This document shows, in pieces, positions 45,023-53,637 of a stretch of DNA of 64,000 bases. Numbering within the stretch: position 1 is the stretch's first letter; the number at the start of each line of letters is the position of its first letter. The notes beneath the pieces were generated by a model. That model was not told the DNA's origin. It ran no database searches and saw only the letters and a program-made list of their open reading frames with translations. The stretch comes from Qipengyuania huizhouensis (lineage in GTDB: Bacteria; Pseudomonadota; Alphaproteobacteria; Sphingomonadales; Sphingomonadaceae). The stretch lies in NCBI RefSeq assembly GCF_019711635.1, contig NZ_JAIGNT010000002.1:186001-250000 (forward strand), given 5' to 3'. Both the position numbers and the translations under genes were made by a program.

Positions 45023-46666
45023 CTAGATACCGAAGGCCTTCAGGAAGGCATCGAACAACCCTTCCAGCCCGCCGCGAATGCCTTTCCGGCGGCCCGCATA
45101 GGGTGTTTCTTCCAGCACCAGCACGCCCTCTCCGCCTTCTATACGGTCCCGCAGCAGCGGTTCACGGCCGAGGAGATAGGGAACGAAGGTTTCGTTGCGG
45201 GCGACCGAATAGGACAGGTCGGCGGAAAAGCCCGCCAACTGGTCCTGCCCGAAGCGGCGGCCGCTGTCGACCGGCTCCACCCGCACGCCGCGTCCGCCCT
45301 TGACGATCAGCCGGGCAGGGCCGTGGAAGACGAGGAAGCGCAATTGCTGGGTCAGCCATGCGTTGAGGCTGAAGAGCCGCCAGTGGCTGGTGATCCGCAA
45401 CGGCCTATCCTGCGGCTGGACCACTGCGGCCAGCGTGCGGGGCTGAAGCACCATGGCCGCGCCTTGGGGCAGGTCGATGGCGGTGATTTCGGCGAAGGGA
45501 TCGTCATCGGCGGAAATCACTGTCGTCGTGTCGCTGCCACGCACGCGGGTCAGCATGGCCATGCCGCTGGCAAGGCTGGCGAGCGGGGCCTTCCAGTCGA
45601 GCAGGGCGCGCGTGCGCAGTTTCGCATCCGCCGGGCTGGATTGCAGGAAACCTTGCCGCACCAGCAATTCCTCCCCTGCTCCGAGCCGGACGGGGATCGA
45701 GGCGCGCGACTGTTCCTGCGGCGGTTTCACTGCCACGCTGTTCATGCCCGGAACCGAGATCCGGATCGCCCGCCGCCGCTGCGCGATGGGGGCGATGACA
45801 TAGTAGAGAAGGGTGCGGATCAGATAGGGCAGGAGCAATATACCCAGCAACGCCCATGCGGCGGCGACCAGAACTTCGCGCAGGCTCGTTTCCGACATAC
45901 CCAGCGTCGTGTCGGGCAGGGCAGCCATGTCCCACTCGCGCGCTTCCTCGTAGGCTCGGTGGGCCTTTGCGAGCTTTTGACTGGCGGCAAGACCTGCGTT
46001 TCGCCGGGTCTCGCGGCTTTCTGCCGCATCGCAGCGGCGGTCGCGGGTCGCCTCCAGCACCTCCCGTTCGCGCAGGAAAATCTCGCGCGTGGTCTGGTCC
46101 AGCATGCTGCGCCGCTCGAACTCTTTCAGATCCTTCTCGGCGCTGTCGCAAAGCCGGTGGGATACCCGCACGGCATTAGCGGTCGGAATTCTCGAATAGC
46201 GGTCGAACTCGGCCTCTGCCCGGGTAATGAGCGAGCCGGCAAGCTTAGCCTTCCGAGCGGATTCGAGTGCGTCAATCTCGGCTTCGAGCGCGGCGTCCCG
46301 CAATTTCGCACGCTGCAGGGCGAGAATGCGCGAAGGACGGACCGCGTCGAGAAACCCGTTGCTCTCCTCGATCTCGCGCTGCACTTCTTCCTGCTGGCGG
46401 CGCGCCTGCACCAGCCGCCGGTCGATTGCCCCCACGCCCATGGCCCGAATATCCGCCTCGCGCTGCGTTAGTTCCGACTGAAGCTGTTCGCGTTCCTGCA
46501 GGACAGTCTCGCGGATCTGGGCAACGGACATGGTGTCCTGCCGCAGGCTGTCGCTGCCGAATTGCGGCACGATGCGCGGCCAGGCGAGGATGTAGAAGGC
46601 AAAGGCAAGACAGAGGACGAGATAGAGCAGTCCCGTCCGTCCCAGCCATCCGAAAACTACTCTCAT
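45023..46666 (-). CDS. Large membrane protein with coiled coil and AIM24-like domain
   Basis: 547 residues. An N-terminal helix (TGLLYLVLCLAFAFYILAW), a long charged coiled-coil region (about 45-240, with EREQLQSELTQREADI and REREVLEATRDRR), a second helix (VLVAAAWALLGILLLPYLIRTLLYYV) and a C-terminal domain of about 250 residues rich in beta-like stretches (GMAMLTRVRGSDTTTVIS, MVLQPRTLAAVVQPQDRP, FLVFHGPARLIVKGGRGV). The last part resembles AIM24/DUF124 proteins, an assignment by pattern only. The coiled coil should be periplasmic. It is downstream of spt on the same strand. Confidence 0.75.
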   Translation of the reverse strand: MRVVFGWLGRTGLLYLVLCLAFAFYILAWPRIVPQFGSDSLRQDTMSVAQIRETVLQEREQLQSELTQREADIRAMGVGAIDRRLVQARRQQEEVQREIEESNGFLDAVRPSRILALQRAKLRDAALEAEIDALESARKAKLAGSLITRAEAEFDRYSRIPTANAVRVSHRLCDSAEKDLKEFERRSMLDQTTREIFLREREVLEATRDRRCDAAESRETRRNAGLAASQKLAKAHRAYEEAREWDMAALPDTTLGMSETSLREVLVAAAWALLGILLLPYLIRTLLYYVIAPIAQRRRAIRISVPGMNSVAVKPPQEQSRASIPVRLGAGEELLVRQGFLQSSPADAKLRTRALLDWKAPLASLASGMAMLTRVRGSDTTTVISADDDPFAEITAIDLPQGAAMVLQPRTLAAVVQPQDRPLRITSHWRLFSLNAWLTQQLRFLVFHGPARLIVKGGRGVRVEPVDSGRRFGQDQLAGFSADLSYSVARNETFVPYLLGREPLLRDRIEGGEGVLVLEETPYAGRRKGIRGGLEGLFDAFLKAFGI

Positions 46667-46745
46667 GCTTCCTGCCCGGCAGGCCGGCCCCGTCCTTGCC
46701 TATCGGCGATGGAGAGTTCGGCGCGACCCGATGGCATGGGCCGCC

Positions 46746-47996
46746 TCAGATGATCCCGGTTTCGCGGCCCGCTTTCTCGAAGATTTCGAGTATCTGTCCG
46801 ACTTCTTCTTCGCTGTGCTCGGCACAGAGCGAGCAGCGTAGCAGGGTCATATTGGCAGGCGTTGCCGGGGGCCGTGCAAGGTTCACATAGAGCCCGCCGC
46901 GGATCAGCGCCTCCCACATATGCGCGCCTTTTTCGAGATCGGGCATGATCACCGCGATGATCGCGCTCTGCGCCTCCTCGGTCCCCAGCTTGAAGCCGAG
47001 ATCGCGCAGACCCTTGTGCAGGGCGCGTGAATTTTCCCACAGATGCGCGCGCTTGTTGGAGCCGTGCATGAGCTTGCGGATGCTGGTGGCCGCAGTCGCG
47101 ACCACGCTCGGCGGCAGCGAGGCGGTGAAGACATATGGACGGCAGACGAGGCGCATGATCTCGAACTTCGGGTGGTTCGAGACGCAGAAACCGCCCACCG
47201 TGCCGACACTCTTGGAGAAAGTGCCGATGATGAAATCGACATCGTCGATCACCCCCGCATCTTCCACCACGCCGCGGCCGTTCTCGCCGATGAAGCCCAT
47301 CGAATGTGCTTCGTCGACCAGCACCATGGCGCCGTATTTCTTGGCGATGGCGACCATTTCCTTCAGGGGCGCAATGTCGCCGAGCATCGAATAGACGCCT
47401 TCGAGCACGACCAGCTTGCCCGCACCTTCGGGGATGCGGCGCAGGCGCTTTTCCATCGCCTCGATATCGTTGTGTTTGAACGGCACGACTTCGGCCTGGC
47501 CCATCGCGCAGCCGTCCCAGATGCTGGCATGGCTGTCGATGTCCAGAACGATGTAATCGCCCTTGCCCGCGATGGTGGAGATGATCCCGAGATTGGCCTG
47601 GTAGCCGGTCGAGAAGACCATCGCATGGTCCATTCCGTAAAATTCGCGCAGCGCCTCTTCGCATTCCTTGTGGCCCTGGTAGGTGCCGTTGAGGACGCGG
47701 CTGCCAGTGGTGCCGGAACCGAAATCGGACAGGGCCTGCTTTCCGGCTTCGACCACATCGGGATCGAAGGTCATGCCCATGTAATTATAGGTGCCGAGCA
47801 GGATCGTCTCGCGCCCGTTACAGATCGCGCGGGTGGGCGAGAGCACCTTTTCCATCACCAGGTTGAACGGATCCTCCCGCCCCTGCGCAAGCAGGCCTTC
47901 GCGCAGCGCGATGACATCGTCGAACTTGGAGAACAGGTCCCGGTTATCGCCTTCCAGCGCCTCGGGCTTGTCCGGCTGAAGGATGCCTTCGCTCAT
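46746..47996 (-). CDS. spt: Serine palmitoyltransferase
   Basis: Condenses serine and an acyl-CoA/ACP to 3-ketosphinganine, the first step in sphingolipid synthesis. The 416 residues match the 420-residue Sphingomonas enzyme and show alpha-oxoamine synthase features: YNYMGMTFDPDVV, GSGTTGSRVLNGTY, DEAHSMGFIGENGRG and the PLP lysine at 262 in GTFSKSVGTVGGF. Its ATG overlaps the stop of the acyl carrier gene in ATGA, so the two are coupled. Confidence 0.95.
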   Translation of the reverse strand: MSEGILQPDKPEALEGDNRDLFSKFDDVIALREGLLAQGREDPFNLVMEKVLSPTRAICNGRETILLGTYNYMGMTFDPDVVEAGKQALSDFGSGTTGSRVLNGTYQGHKECEEALREFYGMDHAMVFSTGYQANLGIISTIAGKGDYIVLDIDSHASIWDGCAMGQAEVVPFKHNDIEAMEKRLRRIPEGAGKLVVLEGVYSMLGDIAPLKEMVAIAKKYGAMVLVDEAHSMGFIGENGRGVVEDAGVIDDVDFIIGTFSKSVGTVGGFCVSNHPKFEIMRLVCRPYVFTASLPPSVVATAATSIRKLMHGSNKRAHLWENSRALHKGLRDLGFKLGTEEAQSAIIAVIMPDLEKGAHMWEALIRGGLYVNLARPPATPANMTLLRCSLCAEHSEEEVGQILEIFEKAGRETGII

Positions 47997-48238
47997 GAAT
48001 CGGCCTGGAGCTTGTGGACCGCGTCAACGAGCTGGCCGTAATTCTCGATTTCGGCCTGCTGGTTCATCGAGATGATGATGTCGAATTCGTCTTCGATCTC
48101 GGCAACGAAATCCATCACCGTCAGGCTGTCGAATTCGAGATCGTTCTGGAAAGTGGTCTCTTCCTTGATCTCGATGCCCTTCTTGTTGAAGGGTTCGGCA
48201 AGTTCGCGGATTTTCGCGTCTACCTCTGCACGGTCCAT
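47993..48238 (-). CDS. Acyl carrier protein dedicated to sphingolipid synthesis
   Basis: 81 residues, acidic, four-helix ACP pattern with the phosphopantetheine serine at 38 in FDSLTVMDFV. The ATG at 48238 is chosen because it gives the ACP N-terminus; the longer open frame upstream has no similarity. The gene overlaps spt by four bases. Similar spt-acp pairs in Sphingomonas and Caulobacter supply acyl-ACP to the transferase. Confidence 0.92.
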   Translation of the reverse strand: MDRAEVDAKIRELAEPFNKKGIEIKEETTFQNDLEFDSLTVMDFVAEIEDEFDIIISMNQQAEIENYGQLVDAVHKLQADS

Positions 48239-48351
48239 TGGTGGGTCCAGTTCTTCAAAATAAGCGGTGCGGCCCGCGGTGCTACGGGTCCGAACGAATG
48301 GGGCGGCAAAGCGGTTTCCGGTGCCGCTTGTCAAGCGTGCAGCCGTTTCTC

Positions 48352-48720
48352 TCAGTCGGAAAGCAGCTTGCGCACGGCGGCCATGAAGGGGCCAATCGAC
48401 ACCGGTTTGGCAAGGTAATCTTCCGCGCCTGCATCGCGGATCCGCTCTTCATCGCCCTTGCCGGCATAGGCGGTTACGGCAAGAACGGGTATACTTTCCA
48501 GCGACTTGTCGGCCTTCAGCCGCGCGATCAGATCCACCCCGCTGACATTGGGAAGCTGGATATCCATAATGACCAGTTGCGGTTCGGATTTCTTCGCAGT
48601 GGCCAGAACATTGCTTCCGTCGGAAACCGGCACCACTTCATAACCGTTCGCCTTCAGCACGTCACAAAACAGCTTACGGTTAAGGTCGTTGTCCTCGACA
48701 ACGAGGATTCTCTTTGCCAC
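48352..48720 (-). CDS. divK: Single-domain response regulator, DivK-like
   Basis: 122 residues, receiver domain only: acidic pocket VVEDND, phosphoacceptor Asp53 (IMDIQLP), Thr/Lys switch residues in VTAYAG and LAKPVS. Sequence and size match DivK, the cell-cycle phosphorelay protein of alphaproteobacteria. The GTG at 48720 begins the usual VAKRILVVEDN. It is divergent from the DUF3572 gene and about 110 bases upstream of the acp start. Confidence 0.88.
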   Translation of the reverse strand: MAKRILVVEDNDLNRKLFCDVLKANGYEVVPVSDGSNVLATAKKSEPQLVIMDIQLPNVSGVDLIARLKADKSLESIPVLAVTAYAGKGDEERIRDAGAEDYLAKPVSIGPFMAAVRKLLSD

Positions 48721-48828
48721 GGGGCCAGTCACTCCTGCGAATATGGACCGCAGGCTTAGGAGCAAGCGAAAGGACTGACAATTCCGGTAAGCGATAAATC
48801 GGCGGATCGAGACGAGCGCACGCCCGAG

Positions 48829-49065
48829 GTGTTCGCACTGGAAGCGCTCGGCTGGGCGCTGACCGATGAAAAGCGCGCTGAGCGCCTGCTTTCATTGACG
48901 GGTCTCACCCCCGAACGTCTGCGCCACGGAATCGACGACCGCAGCGTCCAGGCAGCGGTGCTGGACTTTCTCGCAGGCCACGAACCCGATCTCGTCGCCG
49001 CTGCCGATGCCCTTAATACCAGGCCCGAAACCCTTGTCGCTGCCGCGAAGGAATTGAACGCATGA
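48829..49065 (+). CDS. DUF3572 small protein
   Basis: 78 residues from the GTG at 48829: ALEALGWALTDEKRAERLLSLTGLTPERLR ... LDFLAGHEPDLVAAADAL, the alphaproteobacterial DUF3572 family. The frame is open about 18 codons further upstream (with AAAGGA before an ATT codon), so the true N-terminus may be longer. It heads a compact operon; its stop overlaps the HAD gene start by four bases. Confidence 0.75.
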   Translation: MFALEALGWALTDEKRAERLLSLTGLTPERLRHGIDDRSVQAAVLDFLAGHEPDLVAAADALNTRPETLVAAAKELNA

Positions 49066-49691
49066 CCCGCCCCTTGATCATTTCCGACTGCGACGAGGTG
49101 TTGCTCTACATGGTCTCGCCCTTCAGGGACTGGCTGGCCGAAACGCAGGGCGTGGAATTCCGCATGAGCGGCAATGATTTTTCGCAGGCGCTGCGCTGGC
49201 AGGACAGTGGCGAGGTGCTCGAGCAGGATGAAATCTGGCGCAAGCTCGGTCAGTTTTTCGACACCGAAATGCACAGGCAGGCCCCGATTCCGGGAGCGAT
49301 CGAGGGGATCAACACACTGGCCGAGGAAGCCGATGTGGTGATCCTCACCAATCTCGTGGACAAGCGGCAAGCGATGCGGACAGAGCAGCTTGCGGGCCAC
49401 GGCCTCAACGCACGAGTCTTCACCAACCAGGGCCCCAAGGGCCCGGCACTGCAGAACATCCTTCAGGAATATCGCCCGTCCAAGGCGATTTTCATCGACG
49501 ATCTGGCGCAGCACCACCGGTCCGCGCGCGAAACGATTTCGGATATCACGACGCTCCACCTGTGCGGCGAGCCTATGCTCGCCCCGCATATCGACTGCGC
49601 CCATAGTTCGGGCCATGCCGACGCGCGGATCGACAGCTGGGATGATGCTTTGCCGTGGCTGCGAGCGCAACTGGAAAGGGAAAACGCATGA
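49062..49691 (+). CDS. HAD-family hydrolase
   Basis: 209 residues with HAD motifs: SDCDEVLL (nucleophile Asp near residue 9), VVILTNLVDK (motif II), the conserved Lys in NQGPKGPAL and the acidic FIDDLAQHH (motif IV). A phosphatase of unknown substrate. Starts by ATGA overlap with DUF3572 and ends by ATGA overlap with the RidA gene. Confidence 0.85.
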   Translation: MTRPLIISDCDEVLLYMVSPFRDWLAETQGVEFRMSGNDFSQALRWQDSGEVLEQDEIWRKLGQFFDTEMHRQAPIPGAIEGINTLAEEADVVILTNLVDKRQAMRTEQLAGHGLNARVFTNQGPKGPALQNILQEYRPSKAIFIDDLAQHHRSARETISDITTLHLCGEPMLAPHIDCAHSSGHADARIDSWDDALPWLRAQLERENA

Positions 49692-50146
49692 GTATCGAAG
49701 CCAAACTGGAAGAGCTGGGTATAACGCTGCCCGAAGCGGCTGCGCCCGTTGCCAGCTATCAGCCGCTCGTTGTGTCGGGCGACACGGCCTATGTCTCGGG
49801 CCAATTGCCCTTTGTCGATGGCAATCTCGTTACCGGCAAGCTGGGCCAGGACGTCACGCTCGAACGCGGACAGGAAGCGGCGCGCGCCTGCGGTTTGATG
49901 ATCCTCGCGCAGTTGAAGGCGGCAGGCCTGCTCGACCGCGTGGAGAAGGTCGTCAAGCTGGGCGGTTTCGTTAGTAGTGTGCCGAACTTTACAGGTCAGC
50001 CCAAGGTGGTGAACGGGTGCAGCGACCTGATGGCCGAAGTGTTCGGCGATGCGGGCCGCCATGCTCGCAGCGCGGTCGGCGTACCGGTGCTCCCGCTCGA
50101 CGCCGCGGTCGAGGTTGACGCGATTGTCGCTCTTCGCCCCGCTTGA
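49688..50146 (+). CDS. RidA/YjgF-family protein
   Basis: 152 residues of the RidA superfamily (TIGR/YjgF): VVSGDTAYVSGQLPFVDGNLV, ARACGLMILAQLKAAGLLDRVEKVVKLGGFV, HARSAVGVPVLPLDAAVEVDAIV with the conserved Arg. RidA enzymes deaminate reactive enamine/imine intermediates; this longer branch may have another role. It is translationally coupled to the HAD gene and overlaps the next gene. Confidence 0.9.
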   Translation: MSIEAKLEELGITLPEAAAPVASYQPLVVSGDTAYVSGQLPFVDGNLVTGKLGQDVTLERGQEAARACGLMILAQLKAAGLLDRVEKVVKLGGFVSSVPNFTGQPKVVNGCSDLMAEVFGDAGRHARSAVGVPVLPLDAAVEVDAIVALRPA

Positions 50147-50891
50147 CCGGTTAATCGTTCACTCGCCCGATCCAGCGCGGGTCGGGTGGTTGCGTGAATG
50201 GACCTATGCTCATCGCGGGCTGCATGGCCCGGGCGTGCCGGAGAATTCGCTCGCCGGCTTCGCGCTGGCAGTCGAGCGCGGCCTGGGCATCGAATGCGAT
50301 ATCCAGCGCAGCCGCGATGGCTGTGCCATGCTTGTCCATGACTGGGAACTCGAACGGCTGACCGGCGTAAGCGGGCCGCTTGCCGCGCATAGCGCGGAGG
50401 AACTGGCGCAGATCGCCTTCCTCGACAGCGAGCACAAGCTGGCGCGGCTCGACGACCTGCTGCCAATCGTCGGCGGACGGGTGCCGATCCTGATCGAGAT
50501 CAAGTCACGGCGCGGATACGATGTGAAACGCAGCTGCCGTGCGGTGGCGAAGGCGCTCGAAGGCTATGACGGGCCGCATGCGGTGATGAGCTTCGACCCG
50601 CGCGTATGCGTGTGGTTCGTAAAGCACTCGCCGCAGACGGTCTGCGGCCTCGTGATGCGTGAAGATAAAGTCGGCATGACGCAGAAGGCGTGGCAGCGGC
50701 ACATGGCGCTGTGGGTCGCGAAGCCTGAATTCCTGGCCTATCACGTTGCGGCATTACCCAACTCGATGGTCTCCGCACTTCAAGGCCGTGGTATGCCGGT
50801 CCTGACCTGGACGGTGGATTCTCCCGCCGCTCGCGCGCACGGCCTGGCGCATGCAGACGCCTTGATCGCCGAGGGAGAAGGCCTGGCGTGA
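50124..50891 (+). CDS. Glycerophosphodiester phosphodiesterase
   Basis: 255 residues from a TTG at 50124 (GAGG nine bases upstream); other starts are possible because the frame is open into the RidA gene. GDPD landmarks: AHRGLHGPGVPENSLAGF, ECDIQRSRDGCAMLVHDW (metal-binding Glu, Asp, His), ILIEIKSR and the terminal PVLTWTVDS. It cleaves glycerophosphodiesters to glycerol-3-phosphate. No signal peptide is visible. The stop overlaps the next GTG start. Confidence 0.88.
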   Translation: MSLFAPLDRLIVHSPDPARVGWLREWTYAHRGLHGPGVPENSLAGFALAVERGLGIECDIQRSRDGCAMLVHDWELERLTGVSGPLAAHSAEELAQIAFLDSEHKLARLDDLLPIVGGRVPILIEIKSRRGYDVKRSCRAVAKALEGYDGPHAVMSFDPRVCVWFVKHSPQTVCGLVMREDKVGMTQKAWQRHMALWVAKPEFLAYHVAALPNSMVSALQGRGMPVLTWTVDSPAARAHGLAHADALIAEGEGLA

Positions 50892-52024
50892 ACGGGGAAG
50901 GGCTAGCCGCGCGAATCGCCGCATCGGTCGGCTCGATAGACGCCGCGGCATGGAACGCGCTGGCAGGCGACAATCCCTTCGTTTCCCACGAATTCCTCAC
51001 CGCGCTGGAAGATTCGGGCAGCGTTGGTCCCGGCACGGGCTGGCAACCCGTGCCGCTGGCGATTTCTTCCGGAGACGGCCCGCCACTTGCCGCCATGCCC
51101 GCCTATGCCAAGGGTCACAGCCAGGGCGAATATGTCTTCGACCATAGCTGGGCCGATGCCTATGAGCGGGCCGGAGGAAGCTATTACCCCAAGCTGCAGA
51201 TCGCCGTACCCTTTACCCCTGCCACGGGACCGCGACTGTTGCTGTCGGACCCGGCGCTGGCCCCGCCGCTGCTGTCGGCGGCCGAGCAGCTTTGCCTGCA
51301 GAACCGGTTCTCCTCTGCCCACGCCACCTTCATCGAACCGGATCAGGTTCCGCTGTTCGAAGCATCGGGGTGGCTGCTGCGGAGCGATATCCAGTTCCAC
51401 TGGATCAATCAGGGCTTCGGAAGTTTCGACGATTTCCTCGCCACGCTGACCTCGCGCAAGCGCAAGGATCTGCGCAAGGAACGCGCTGCTGCGCAGGCAG
51501 GTTTGGAAATTGTCCGGCTCACCGGCGATGCCATCCGCTCCGAACACTGGGATGCGTTCTGGCATTTCTACCAGGACACCGGGGCGCGAAAGTGGGGCCA
51601 GCCCTATCTGACCCGCGCAGCCTTCGACCTGCTGGGCGAAAGAATGGGCGAAAAAATCGTGCTGGTACTGGCGCTGGAAGACGGCGAACCCATTGCCGGG
51701 GCACTCAACTTCATCGGCGCCGAGGCAATTTACGGGCGATATTGGGGCTGCACGAAGCAGGTCCGCTTCCTGCATTTCGAGTTGTGCTATTATCAGGCTA
51801 TCGATCTGGCGATCGAGCGGGGCCTATCGCGGGTCGAGGCGGGTGCGCAGGGCGGGCACAAGCTGGCCCGCGGCTACGAACCGGTCGAGACCGTTTCCGC
51901 CCACTGGATTGCCGATCCCGGCTTCCGCGCGGCGGTGGCGGATTTCCTCGAGCGCGAGCGCCAAGGCGTGGCCGCCGATCGCAATTATCTCGAGAGTCGA
52001 ACGCCCTTCCGCAAAGGGGGTTGA
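50888..52024 (+). CDS. COG3146 FemAB/GNAT-like N-acyltransferase
   Basis: 378 residues of the COG3146 family: WNALAGDNPFVSHEFLTALE near the N-terminus, the central HWINQGFGSFDDFLATLTSRKRKDLRKE, and GGHKLARGYEPVETVSAHW near the end. These proteins have a GNAT fold and are often annotated as peptidoglycan-type aminoacyl transferases; the acceptor is unknown. GTG start with overlap to the GDPD gene. Last gene of the operon that begins at 48829. Confidence 0.87.
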   Translation: MNGEGLAARIAASVGSIDAAAWNALAGDNPFVSHEFLTALEDSGSVGPGTGWQPVPLAISSGDGPPLAAMPAYAKGHSQGEYVFDHSWADAYERAGGSYYPKLQIAVPFTPATGPRLLLSDPALAPPLLSAAEQLCLQNRFSSAHATFIEPDQVPLFEASGWLLRSDIQFHWINQGFGSFDDFLATLTSRKRKDLRKERAAAQAGLEIVRLTGDAIRSEHWDAFWHFYQDTGARKWGQPYLTRAAFDLLGERMGEKIVLVLALEDGEPIAGALNFIGAEAIYGRYWGCTKQVRFLHFELCYYQAIDLAIERGLSRVEAGAQGGHKLARGYEPVETVSAHWIADPGFRAAVADFLERERQGVAADRNYLESRTPFRKGG

Positions 52025-52025
52025 T

Positions 52026-52355
52026 TCAGGCAACCTTGCGCGATCCGTCTGCCAGCCATTCGCGCGCGCGGCGCTGGGCTTCGGCGATCTCGCGGGCAGT
52101 CATCTCATCGGAAACGTCCGCCCGGCACCAGGCCGCTTCTTCGTGACCCTTCGAGGCAGCGATGTTAAACCATTTGTGGGCTTCGATCATGTCGGCGCAG
52201 CAGCCGTGGCTGCCGGTCGAAAAGGCGACTCCCAGATCGTAGAGCGCATCGAGACTGCCGTTCTCGTAGTCACGCATATATTCGTTGATGGTGACCAGAG
52301 CTTCGTCGCTCTGCTCGATACGGCCTGCGCCGCCTTCAATGGCCTTGAGTTGCAT
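52026..52355 (-). CDS. Sel1-repeat-like small protein
   Basis: 109 residues containing one Sel1/TPR-like unit (SLDALYDLGVAFSTGSHGCC, AHKWFNIAASKGHEEAAW) and a helical C-terminus (EMTAREIAEAQRRAREWL). I recall conserved homologues across sphingomonads with no known function; protein-protein binding is likely. It is convergent with the COG3146 gene (one base apart). Confidence 0.85.
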   Translation of the reverse strand: MQLKAIEGGAGRIEQSDEALVTINEYMRDYENGSLDALYDLGVAFSTGSHGCCADMIEAHKWFNIAASKGHEEAAWCRADVSDEMTAREIAEAQRRAREWLADGSRKVA

Positions 52356-52643
52356 GTTCGGAAACTCCCCCGTTCCGGATCCGGCCCCCGCCGGTGAAGT
52401 CCAAGTTCGCCTGTTATGGTCAATAAATAGTTAACGGCGAAAAGCATCGAATTGCGTCGATCCTCTTCGGTAGTCTGCGCTTAATCTGTCACAGCCTATG
52501 GGAATTCCCGAAAGCCGCTTGCGGGCATTCTGTGGCGCTCCTATAGGCCGCGCCATCGGAGCGCCGCGGGAGCCGGAAAAATCCGGGCCAGCGGGAAGGC
52601 GGCTCTCCGCACAAGAGAGTTGGGAAGAAGGGTACCACACTCA
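52356..52643. other. Divergent intergenic region and dksA leader
   Basis: 288 bases without a supported gene. GGCGCTCC near 52532 and GGAGCGCC near 52556 form an 8-bp inverted repeat with about 16 bases between them, about 90 bases upstream of dksA, possibly in its mRNA leader. AAGAAGGG before the dksA ATG is the likely ribosome-binding site. Short open frames here show no protein-like features. Confidence 0.45.
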
Positions 52644-53102
52644 ATGGCCACTACGGCTTCGAATGTTTCGGAAAAGCTCGCCAAGGCGAAGGCTGCCGTC
52701 GACCCTGATTATGTGCCCTCGGATGACGAAGAATACATGGGGGACAGGCAGCTCGATTATTTCCGCATGCTTTTGCTCGACTGGAAGAAATCGATCCACG
52801 ATGCGGCCGACCAGACGCTCCAATCCCTGCAGGATGGTCCGATCCGCGAACCCGACCTCAATGATCGGGCCTCTTCGGAAACCGACTGGGGTATCGAACT
52901 GCGGACCCGTGATCGCCAGCGCAAGCTGATCTCGAAAATCGACGCTGCCCTGCGACGGATCGACCAGGGCGAATATGGCTGGTGCGAAGTGACCGGCGAT
53001 CCGATCGGCCTGAAGCGTCTTATCGCTCGGCCGGTCGCGACCATGACGGTCGAAGCGCAGGAAGCGCATGAACGCCGCGAGAAAATTTCGCGCGACGATT
53101 GA
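52644..53102 (+). CDS. dksA: RNA polymerase-binding transcription factor DksA
   Basis: 152 residues. It binds the RNA polymerase secondary channel with ppGpp to reshape transcription. The coiled coil carries the acidic tip region, and a C-terminal zinc-finger-like segment reads GWCEVTGDPIGLKRLIARP. Only one Cys (114) remains of the four zinc-binding cysteines of E. coli DksA, the variant expected in alphaproteobacteria. Start ATG at 52644. Confidence 0.93.
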   Translation: MATTASNVSEKLAKAKAAVDPDYVPSDDEEYMGDRQLDYFRMLLLDWKKSIHDAADQTLQSLQDGPIREPDLNDRASSETDWGIELRTRDRQRKLISKIDAALRRIDQGEYGWCEVTGDPIGLKRLIARPVATMTVEAQEAHERREKISRDD

Positions 53103-53228
53103 ACGTCTTACTGGAAAAGTTAGCGGATTAACCGTTTTCGCCAACCATTGGTTATCATCCTGCGCGTAGGTTTCTTGCCATTGGGACAGGACGCGACCGG
53201 GATCGATAATAACGGGAAGCGAAGTGTG

Positions 53229-53594
53229 ATGACTGCAATCGACACGCGCAATCTGAAGCGCGACAGCCTTTTCCTCATGGCCGACGTGCGGCTCGAAGGG
53301 TCTGAGCGGAGCGAACGGGTCAAGGTCCGCAACCTTTCCGATGGCGGCATGATGATAGAAGGCGAACTGGTCGCCTCAGCCGGGCAACGCGTCGTAGTCA
53401 CCTTGAAAAAGATTGGCGAAGTAGGTGGTGTGGTGGCGTGGAGCCAGAGCGCGCGCGTTGGAATTTCCTTTGACGAACCGGTCGATGCCGGGCTCGCCCG
53501 CACCAGCCTCGTGAGCGAAAAGTCCGAGGCACCGCGCTATGCCCGCCCCGCAGTCGCTCCGGCAACGCACGTCTGGGGTGTCCGCCAGGTCTGA
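53229..53594 (+). CDS. PilZ-domain protein
   Basis: 121 residues. The PilZ c-di-GMP motifs are both present: RNLKR (RxxxR, residues 7-11) and NLSDGG (NxSxxG). The beta-barrel follows (MMIEGELVASAGQRVVVTLKK, GGVVAWSQSARVGISFDEPVD) and then a variable tail. It could bind c-di-GMP and act on motility, adhesion or an unknown partner. GAAGTG before the ATG is a weak ribosome-binding site. Confidence 0.88.
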   Translation: MTAIDTRNLKRDSLFLMADVRLEGSERSERVKVRNLSDGGMMIEGELVASAGQRVVVTLKKIGEVGGVVAWSQSARVGISFDEPVDAGLARTSLVSEKSEAPRYARPAVAPATHVWGVRQV

Positions 53595-53637
53595 ACGGCG
53601 TGCTTGAACATAGGCGCGGCGCTGCTACGTCGGAATT

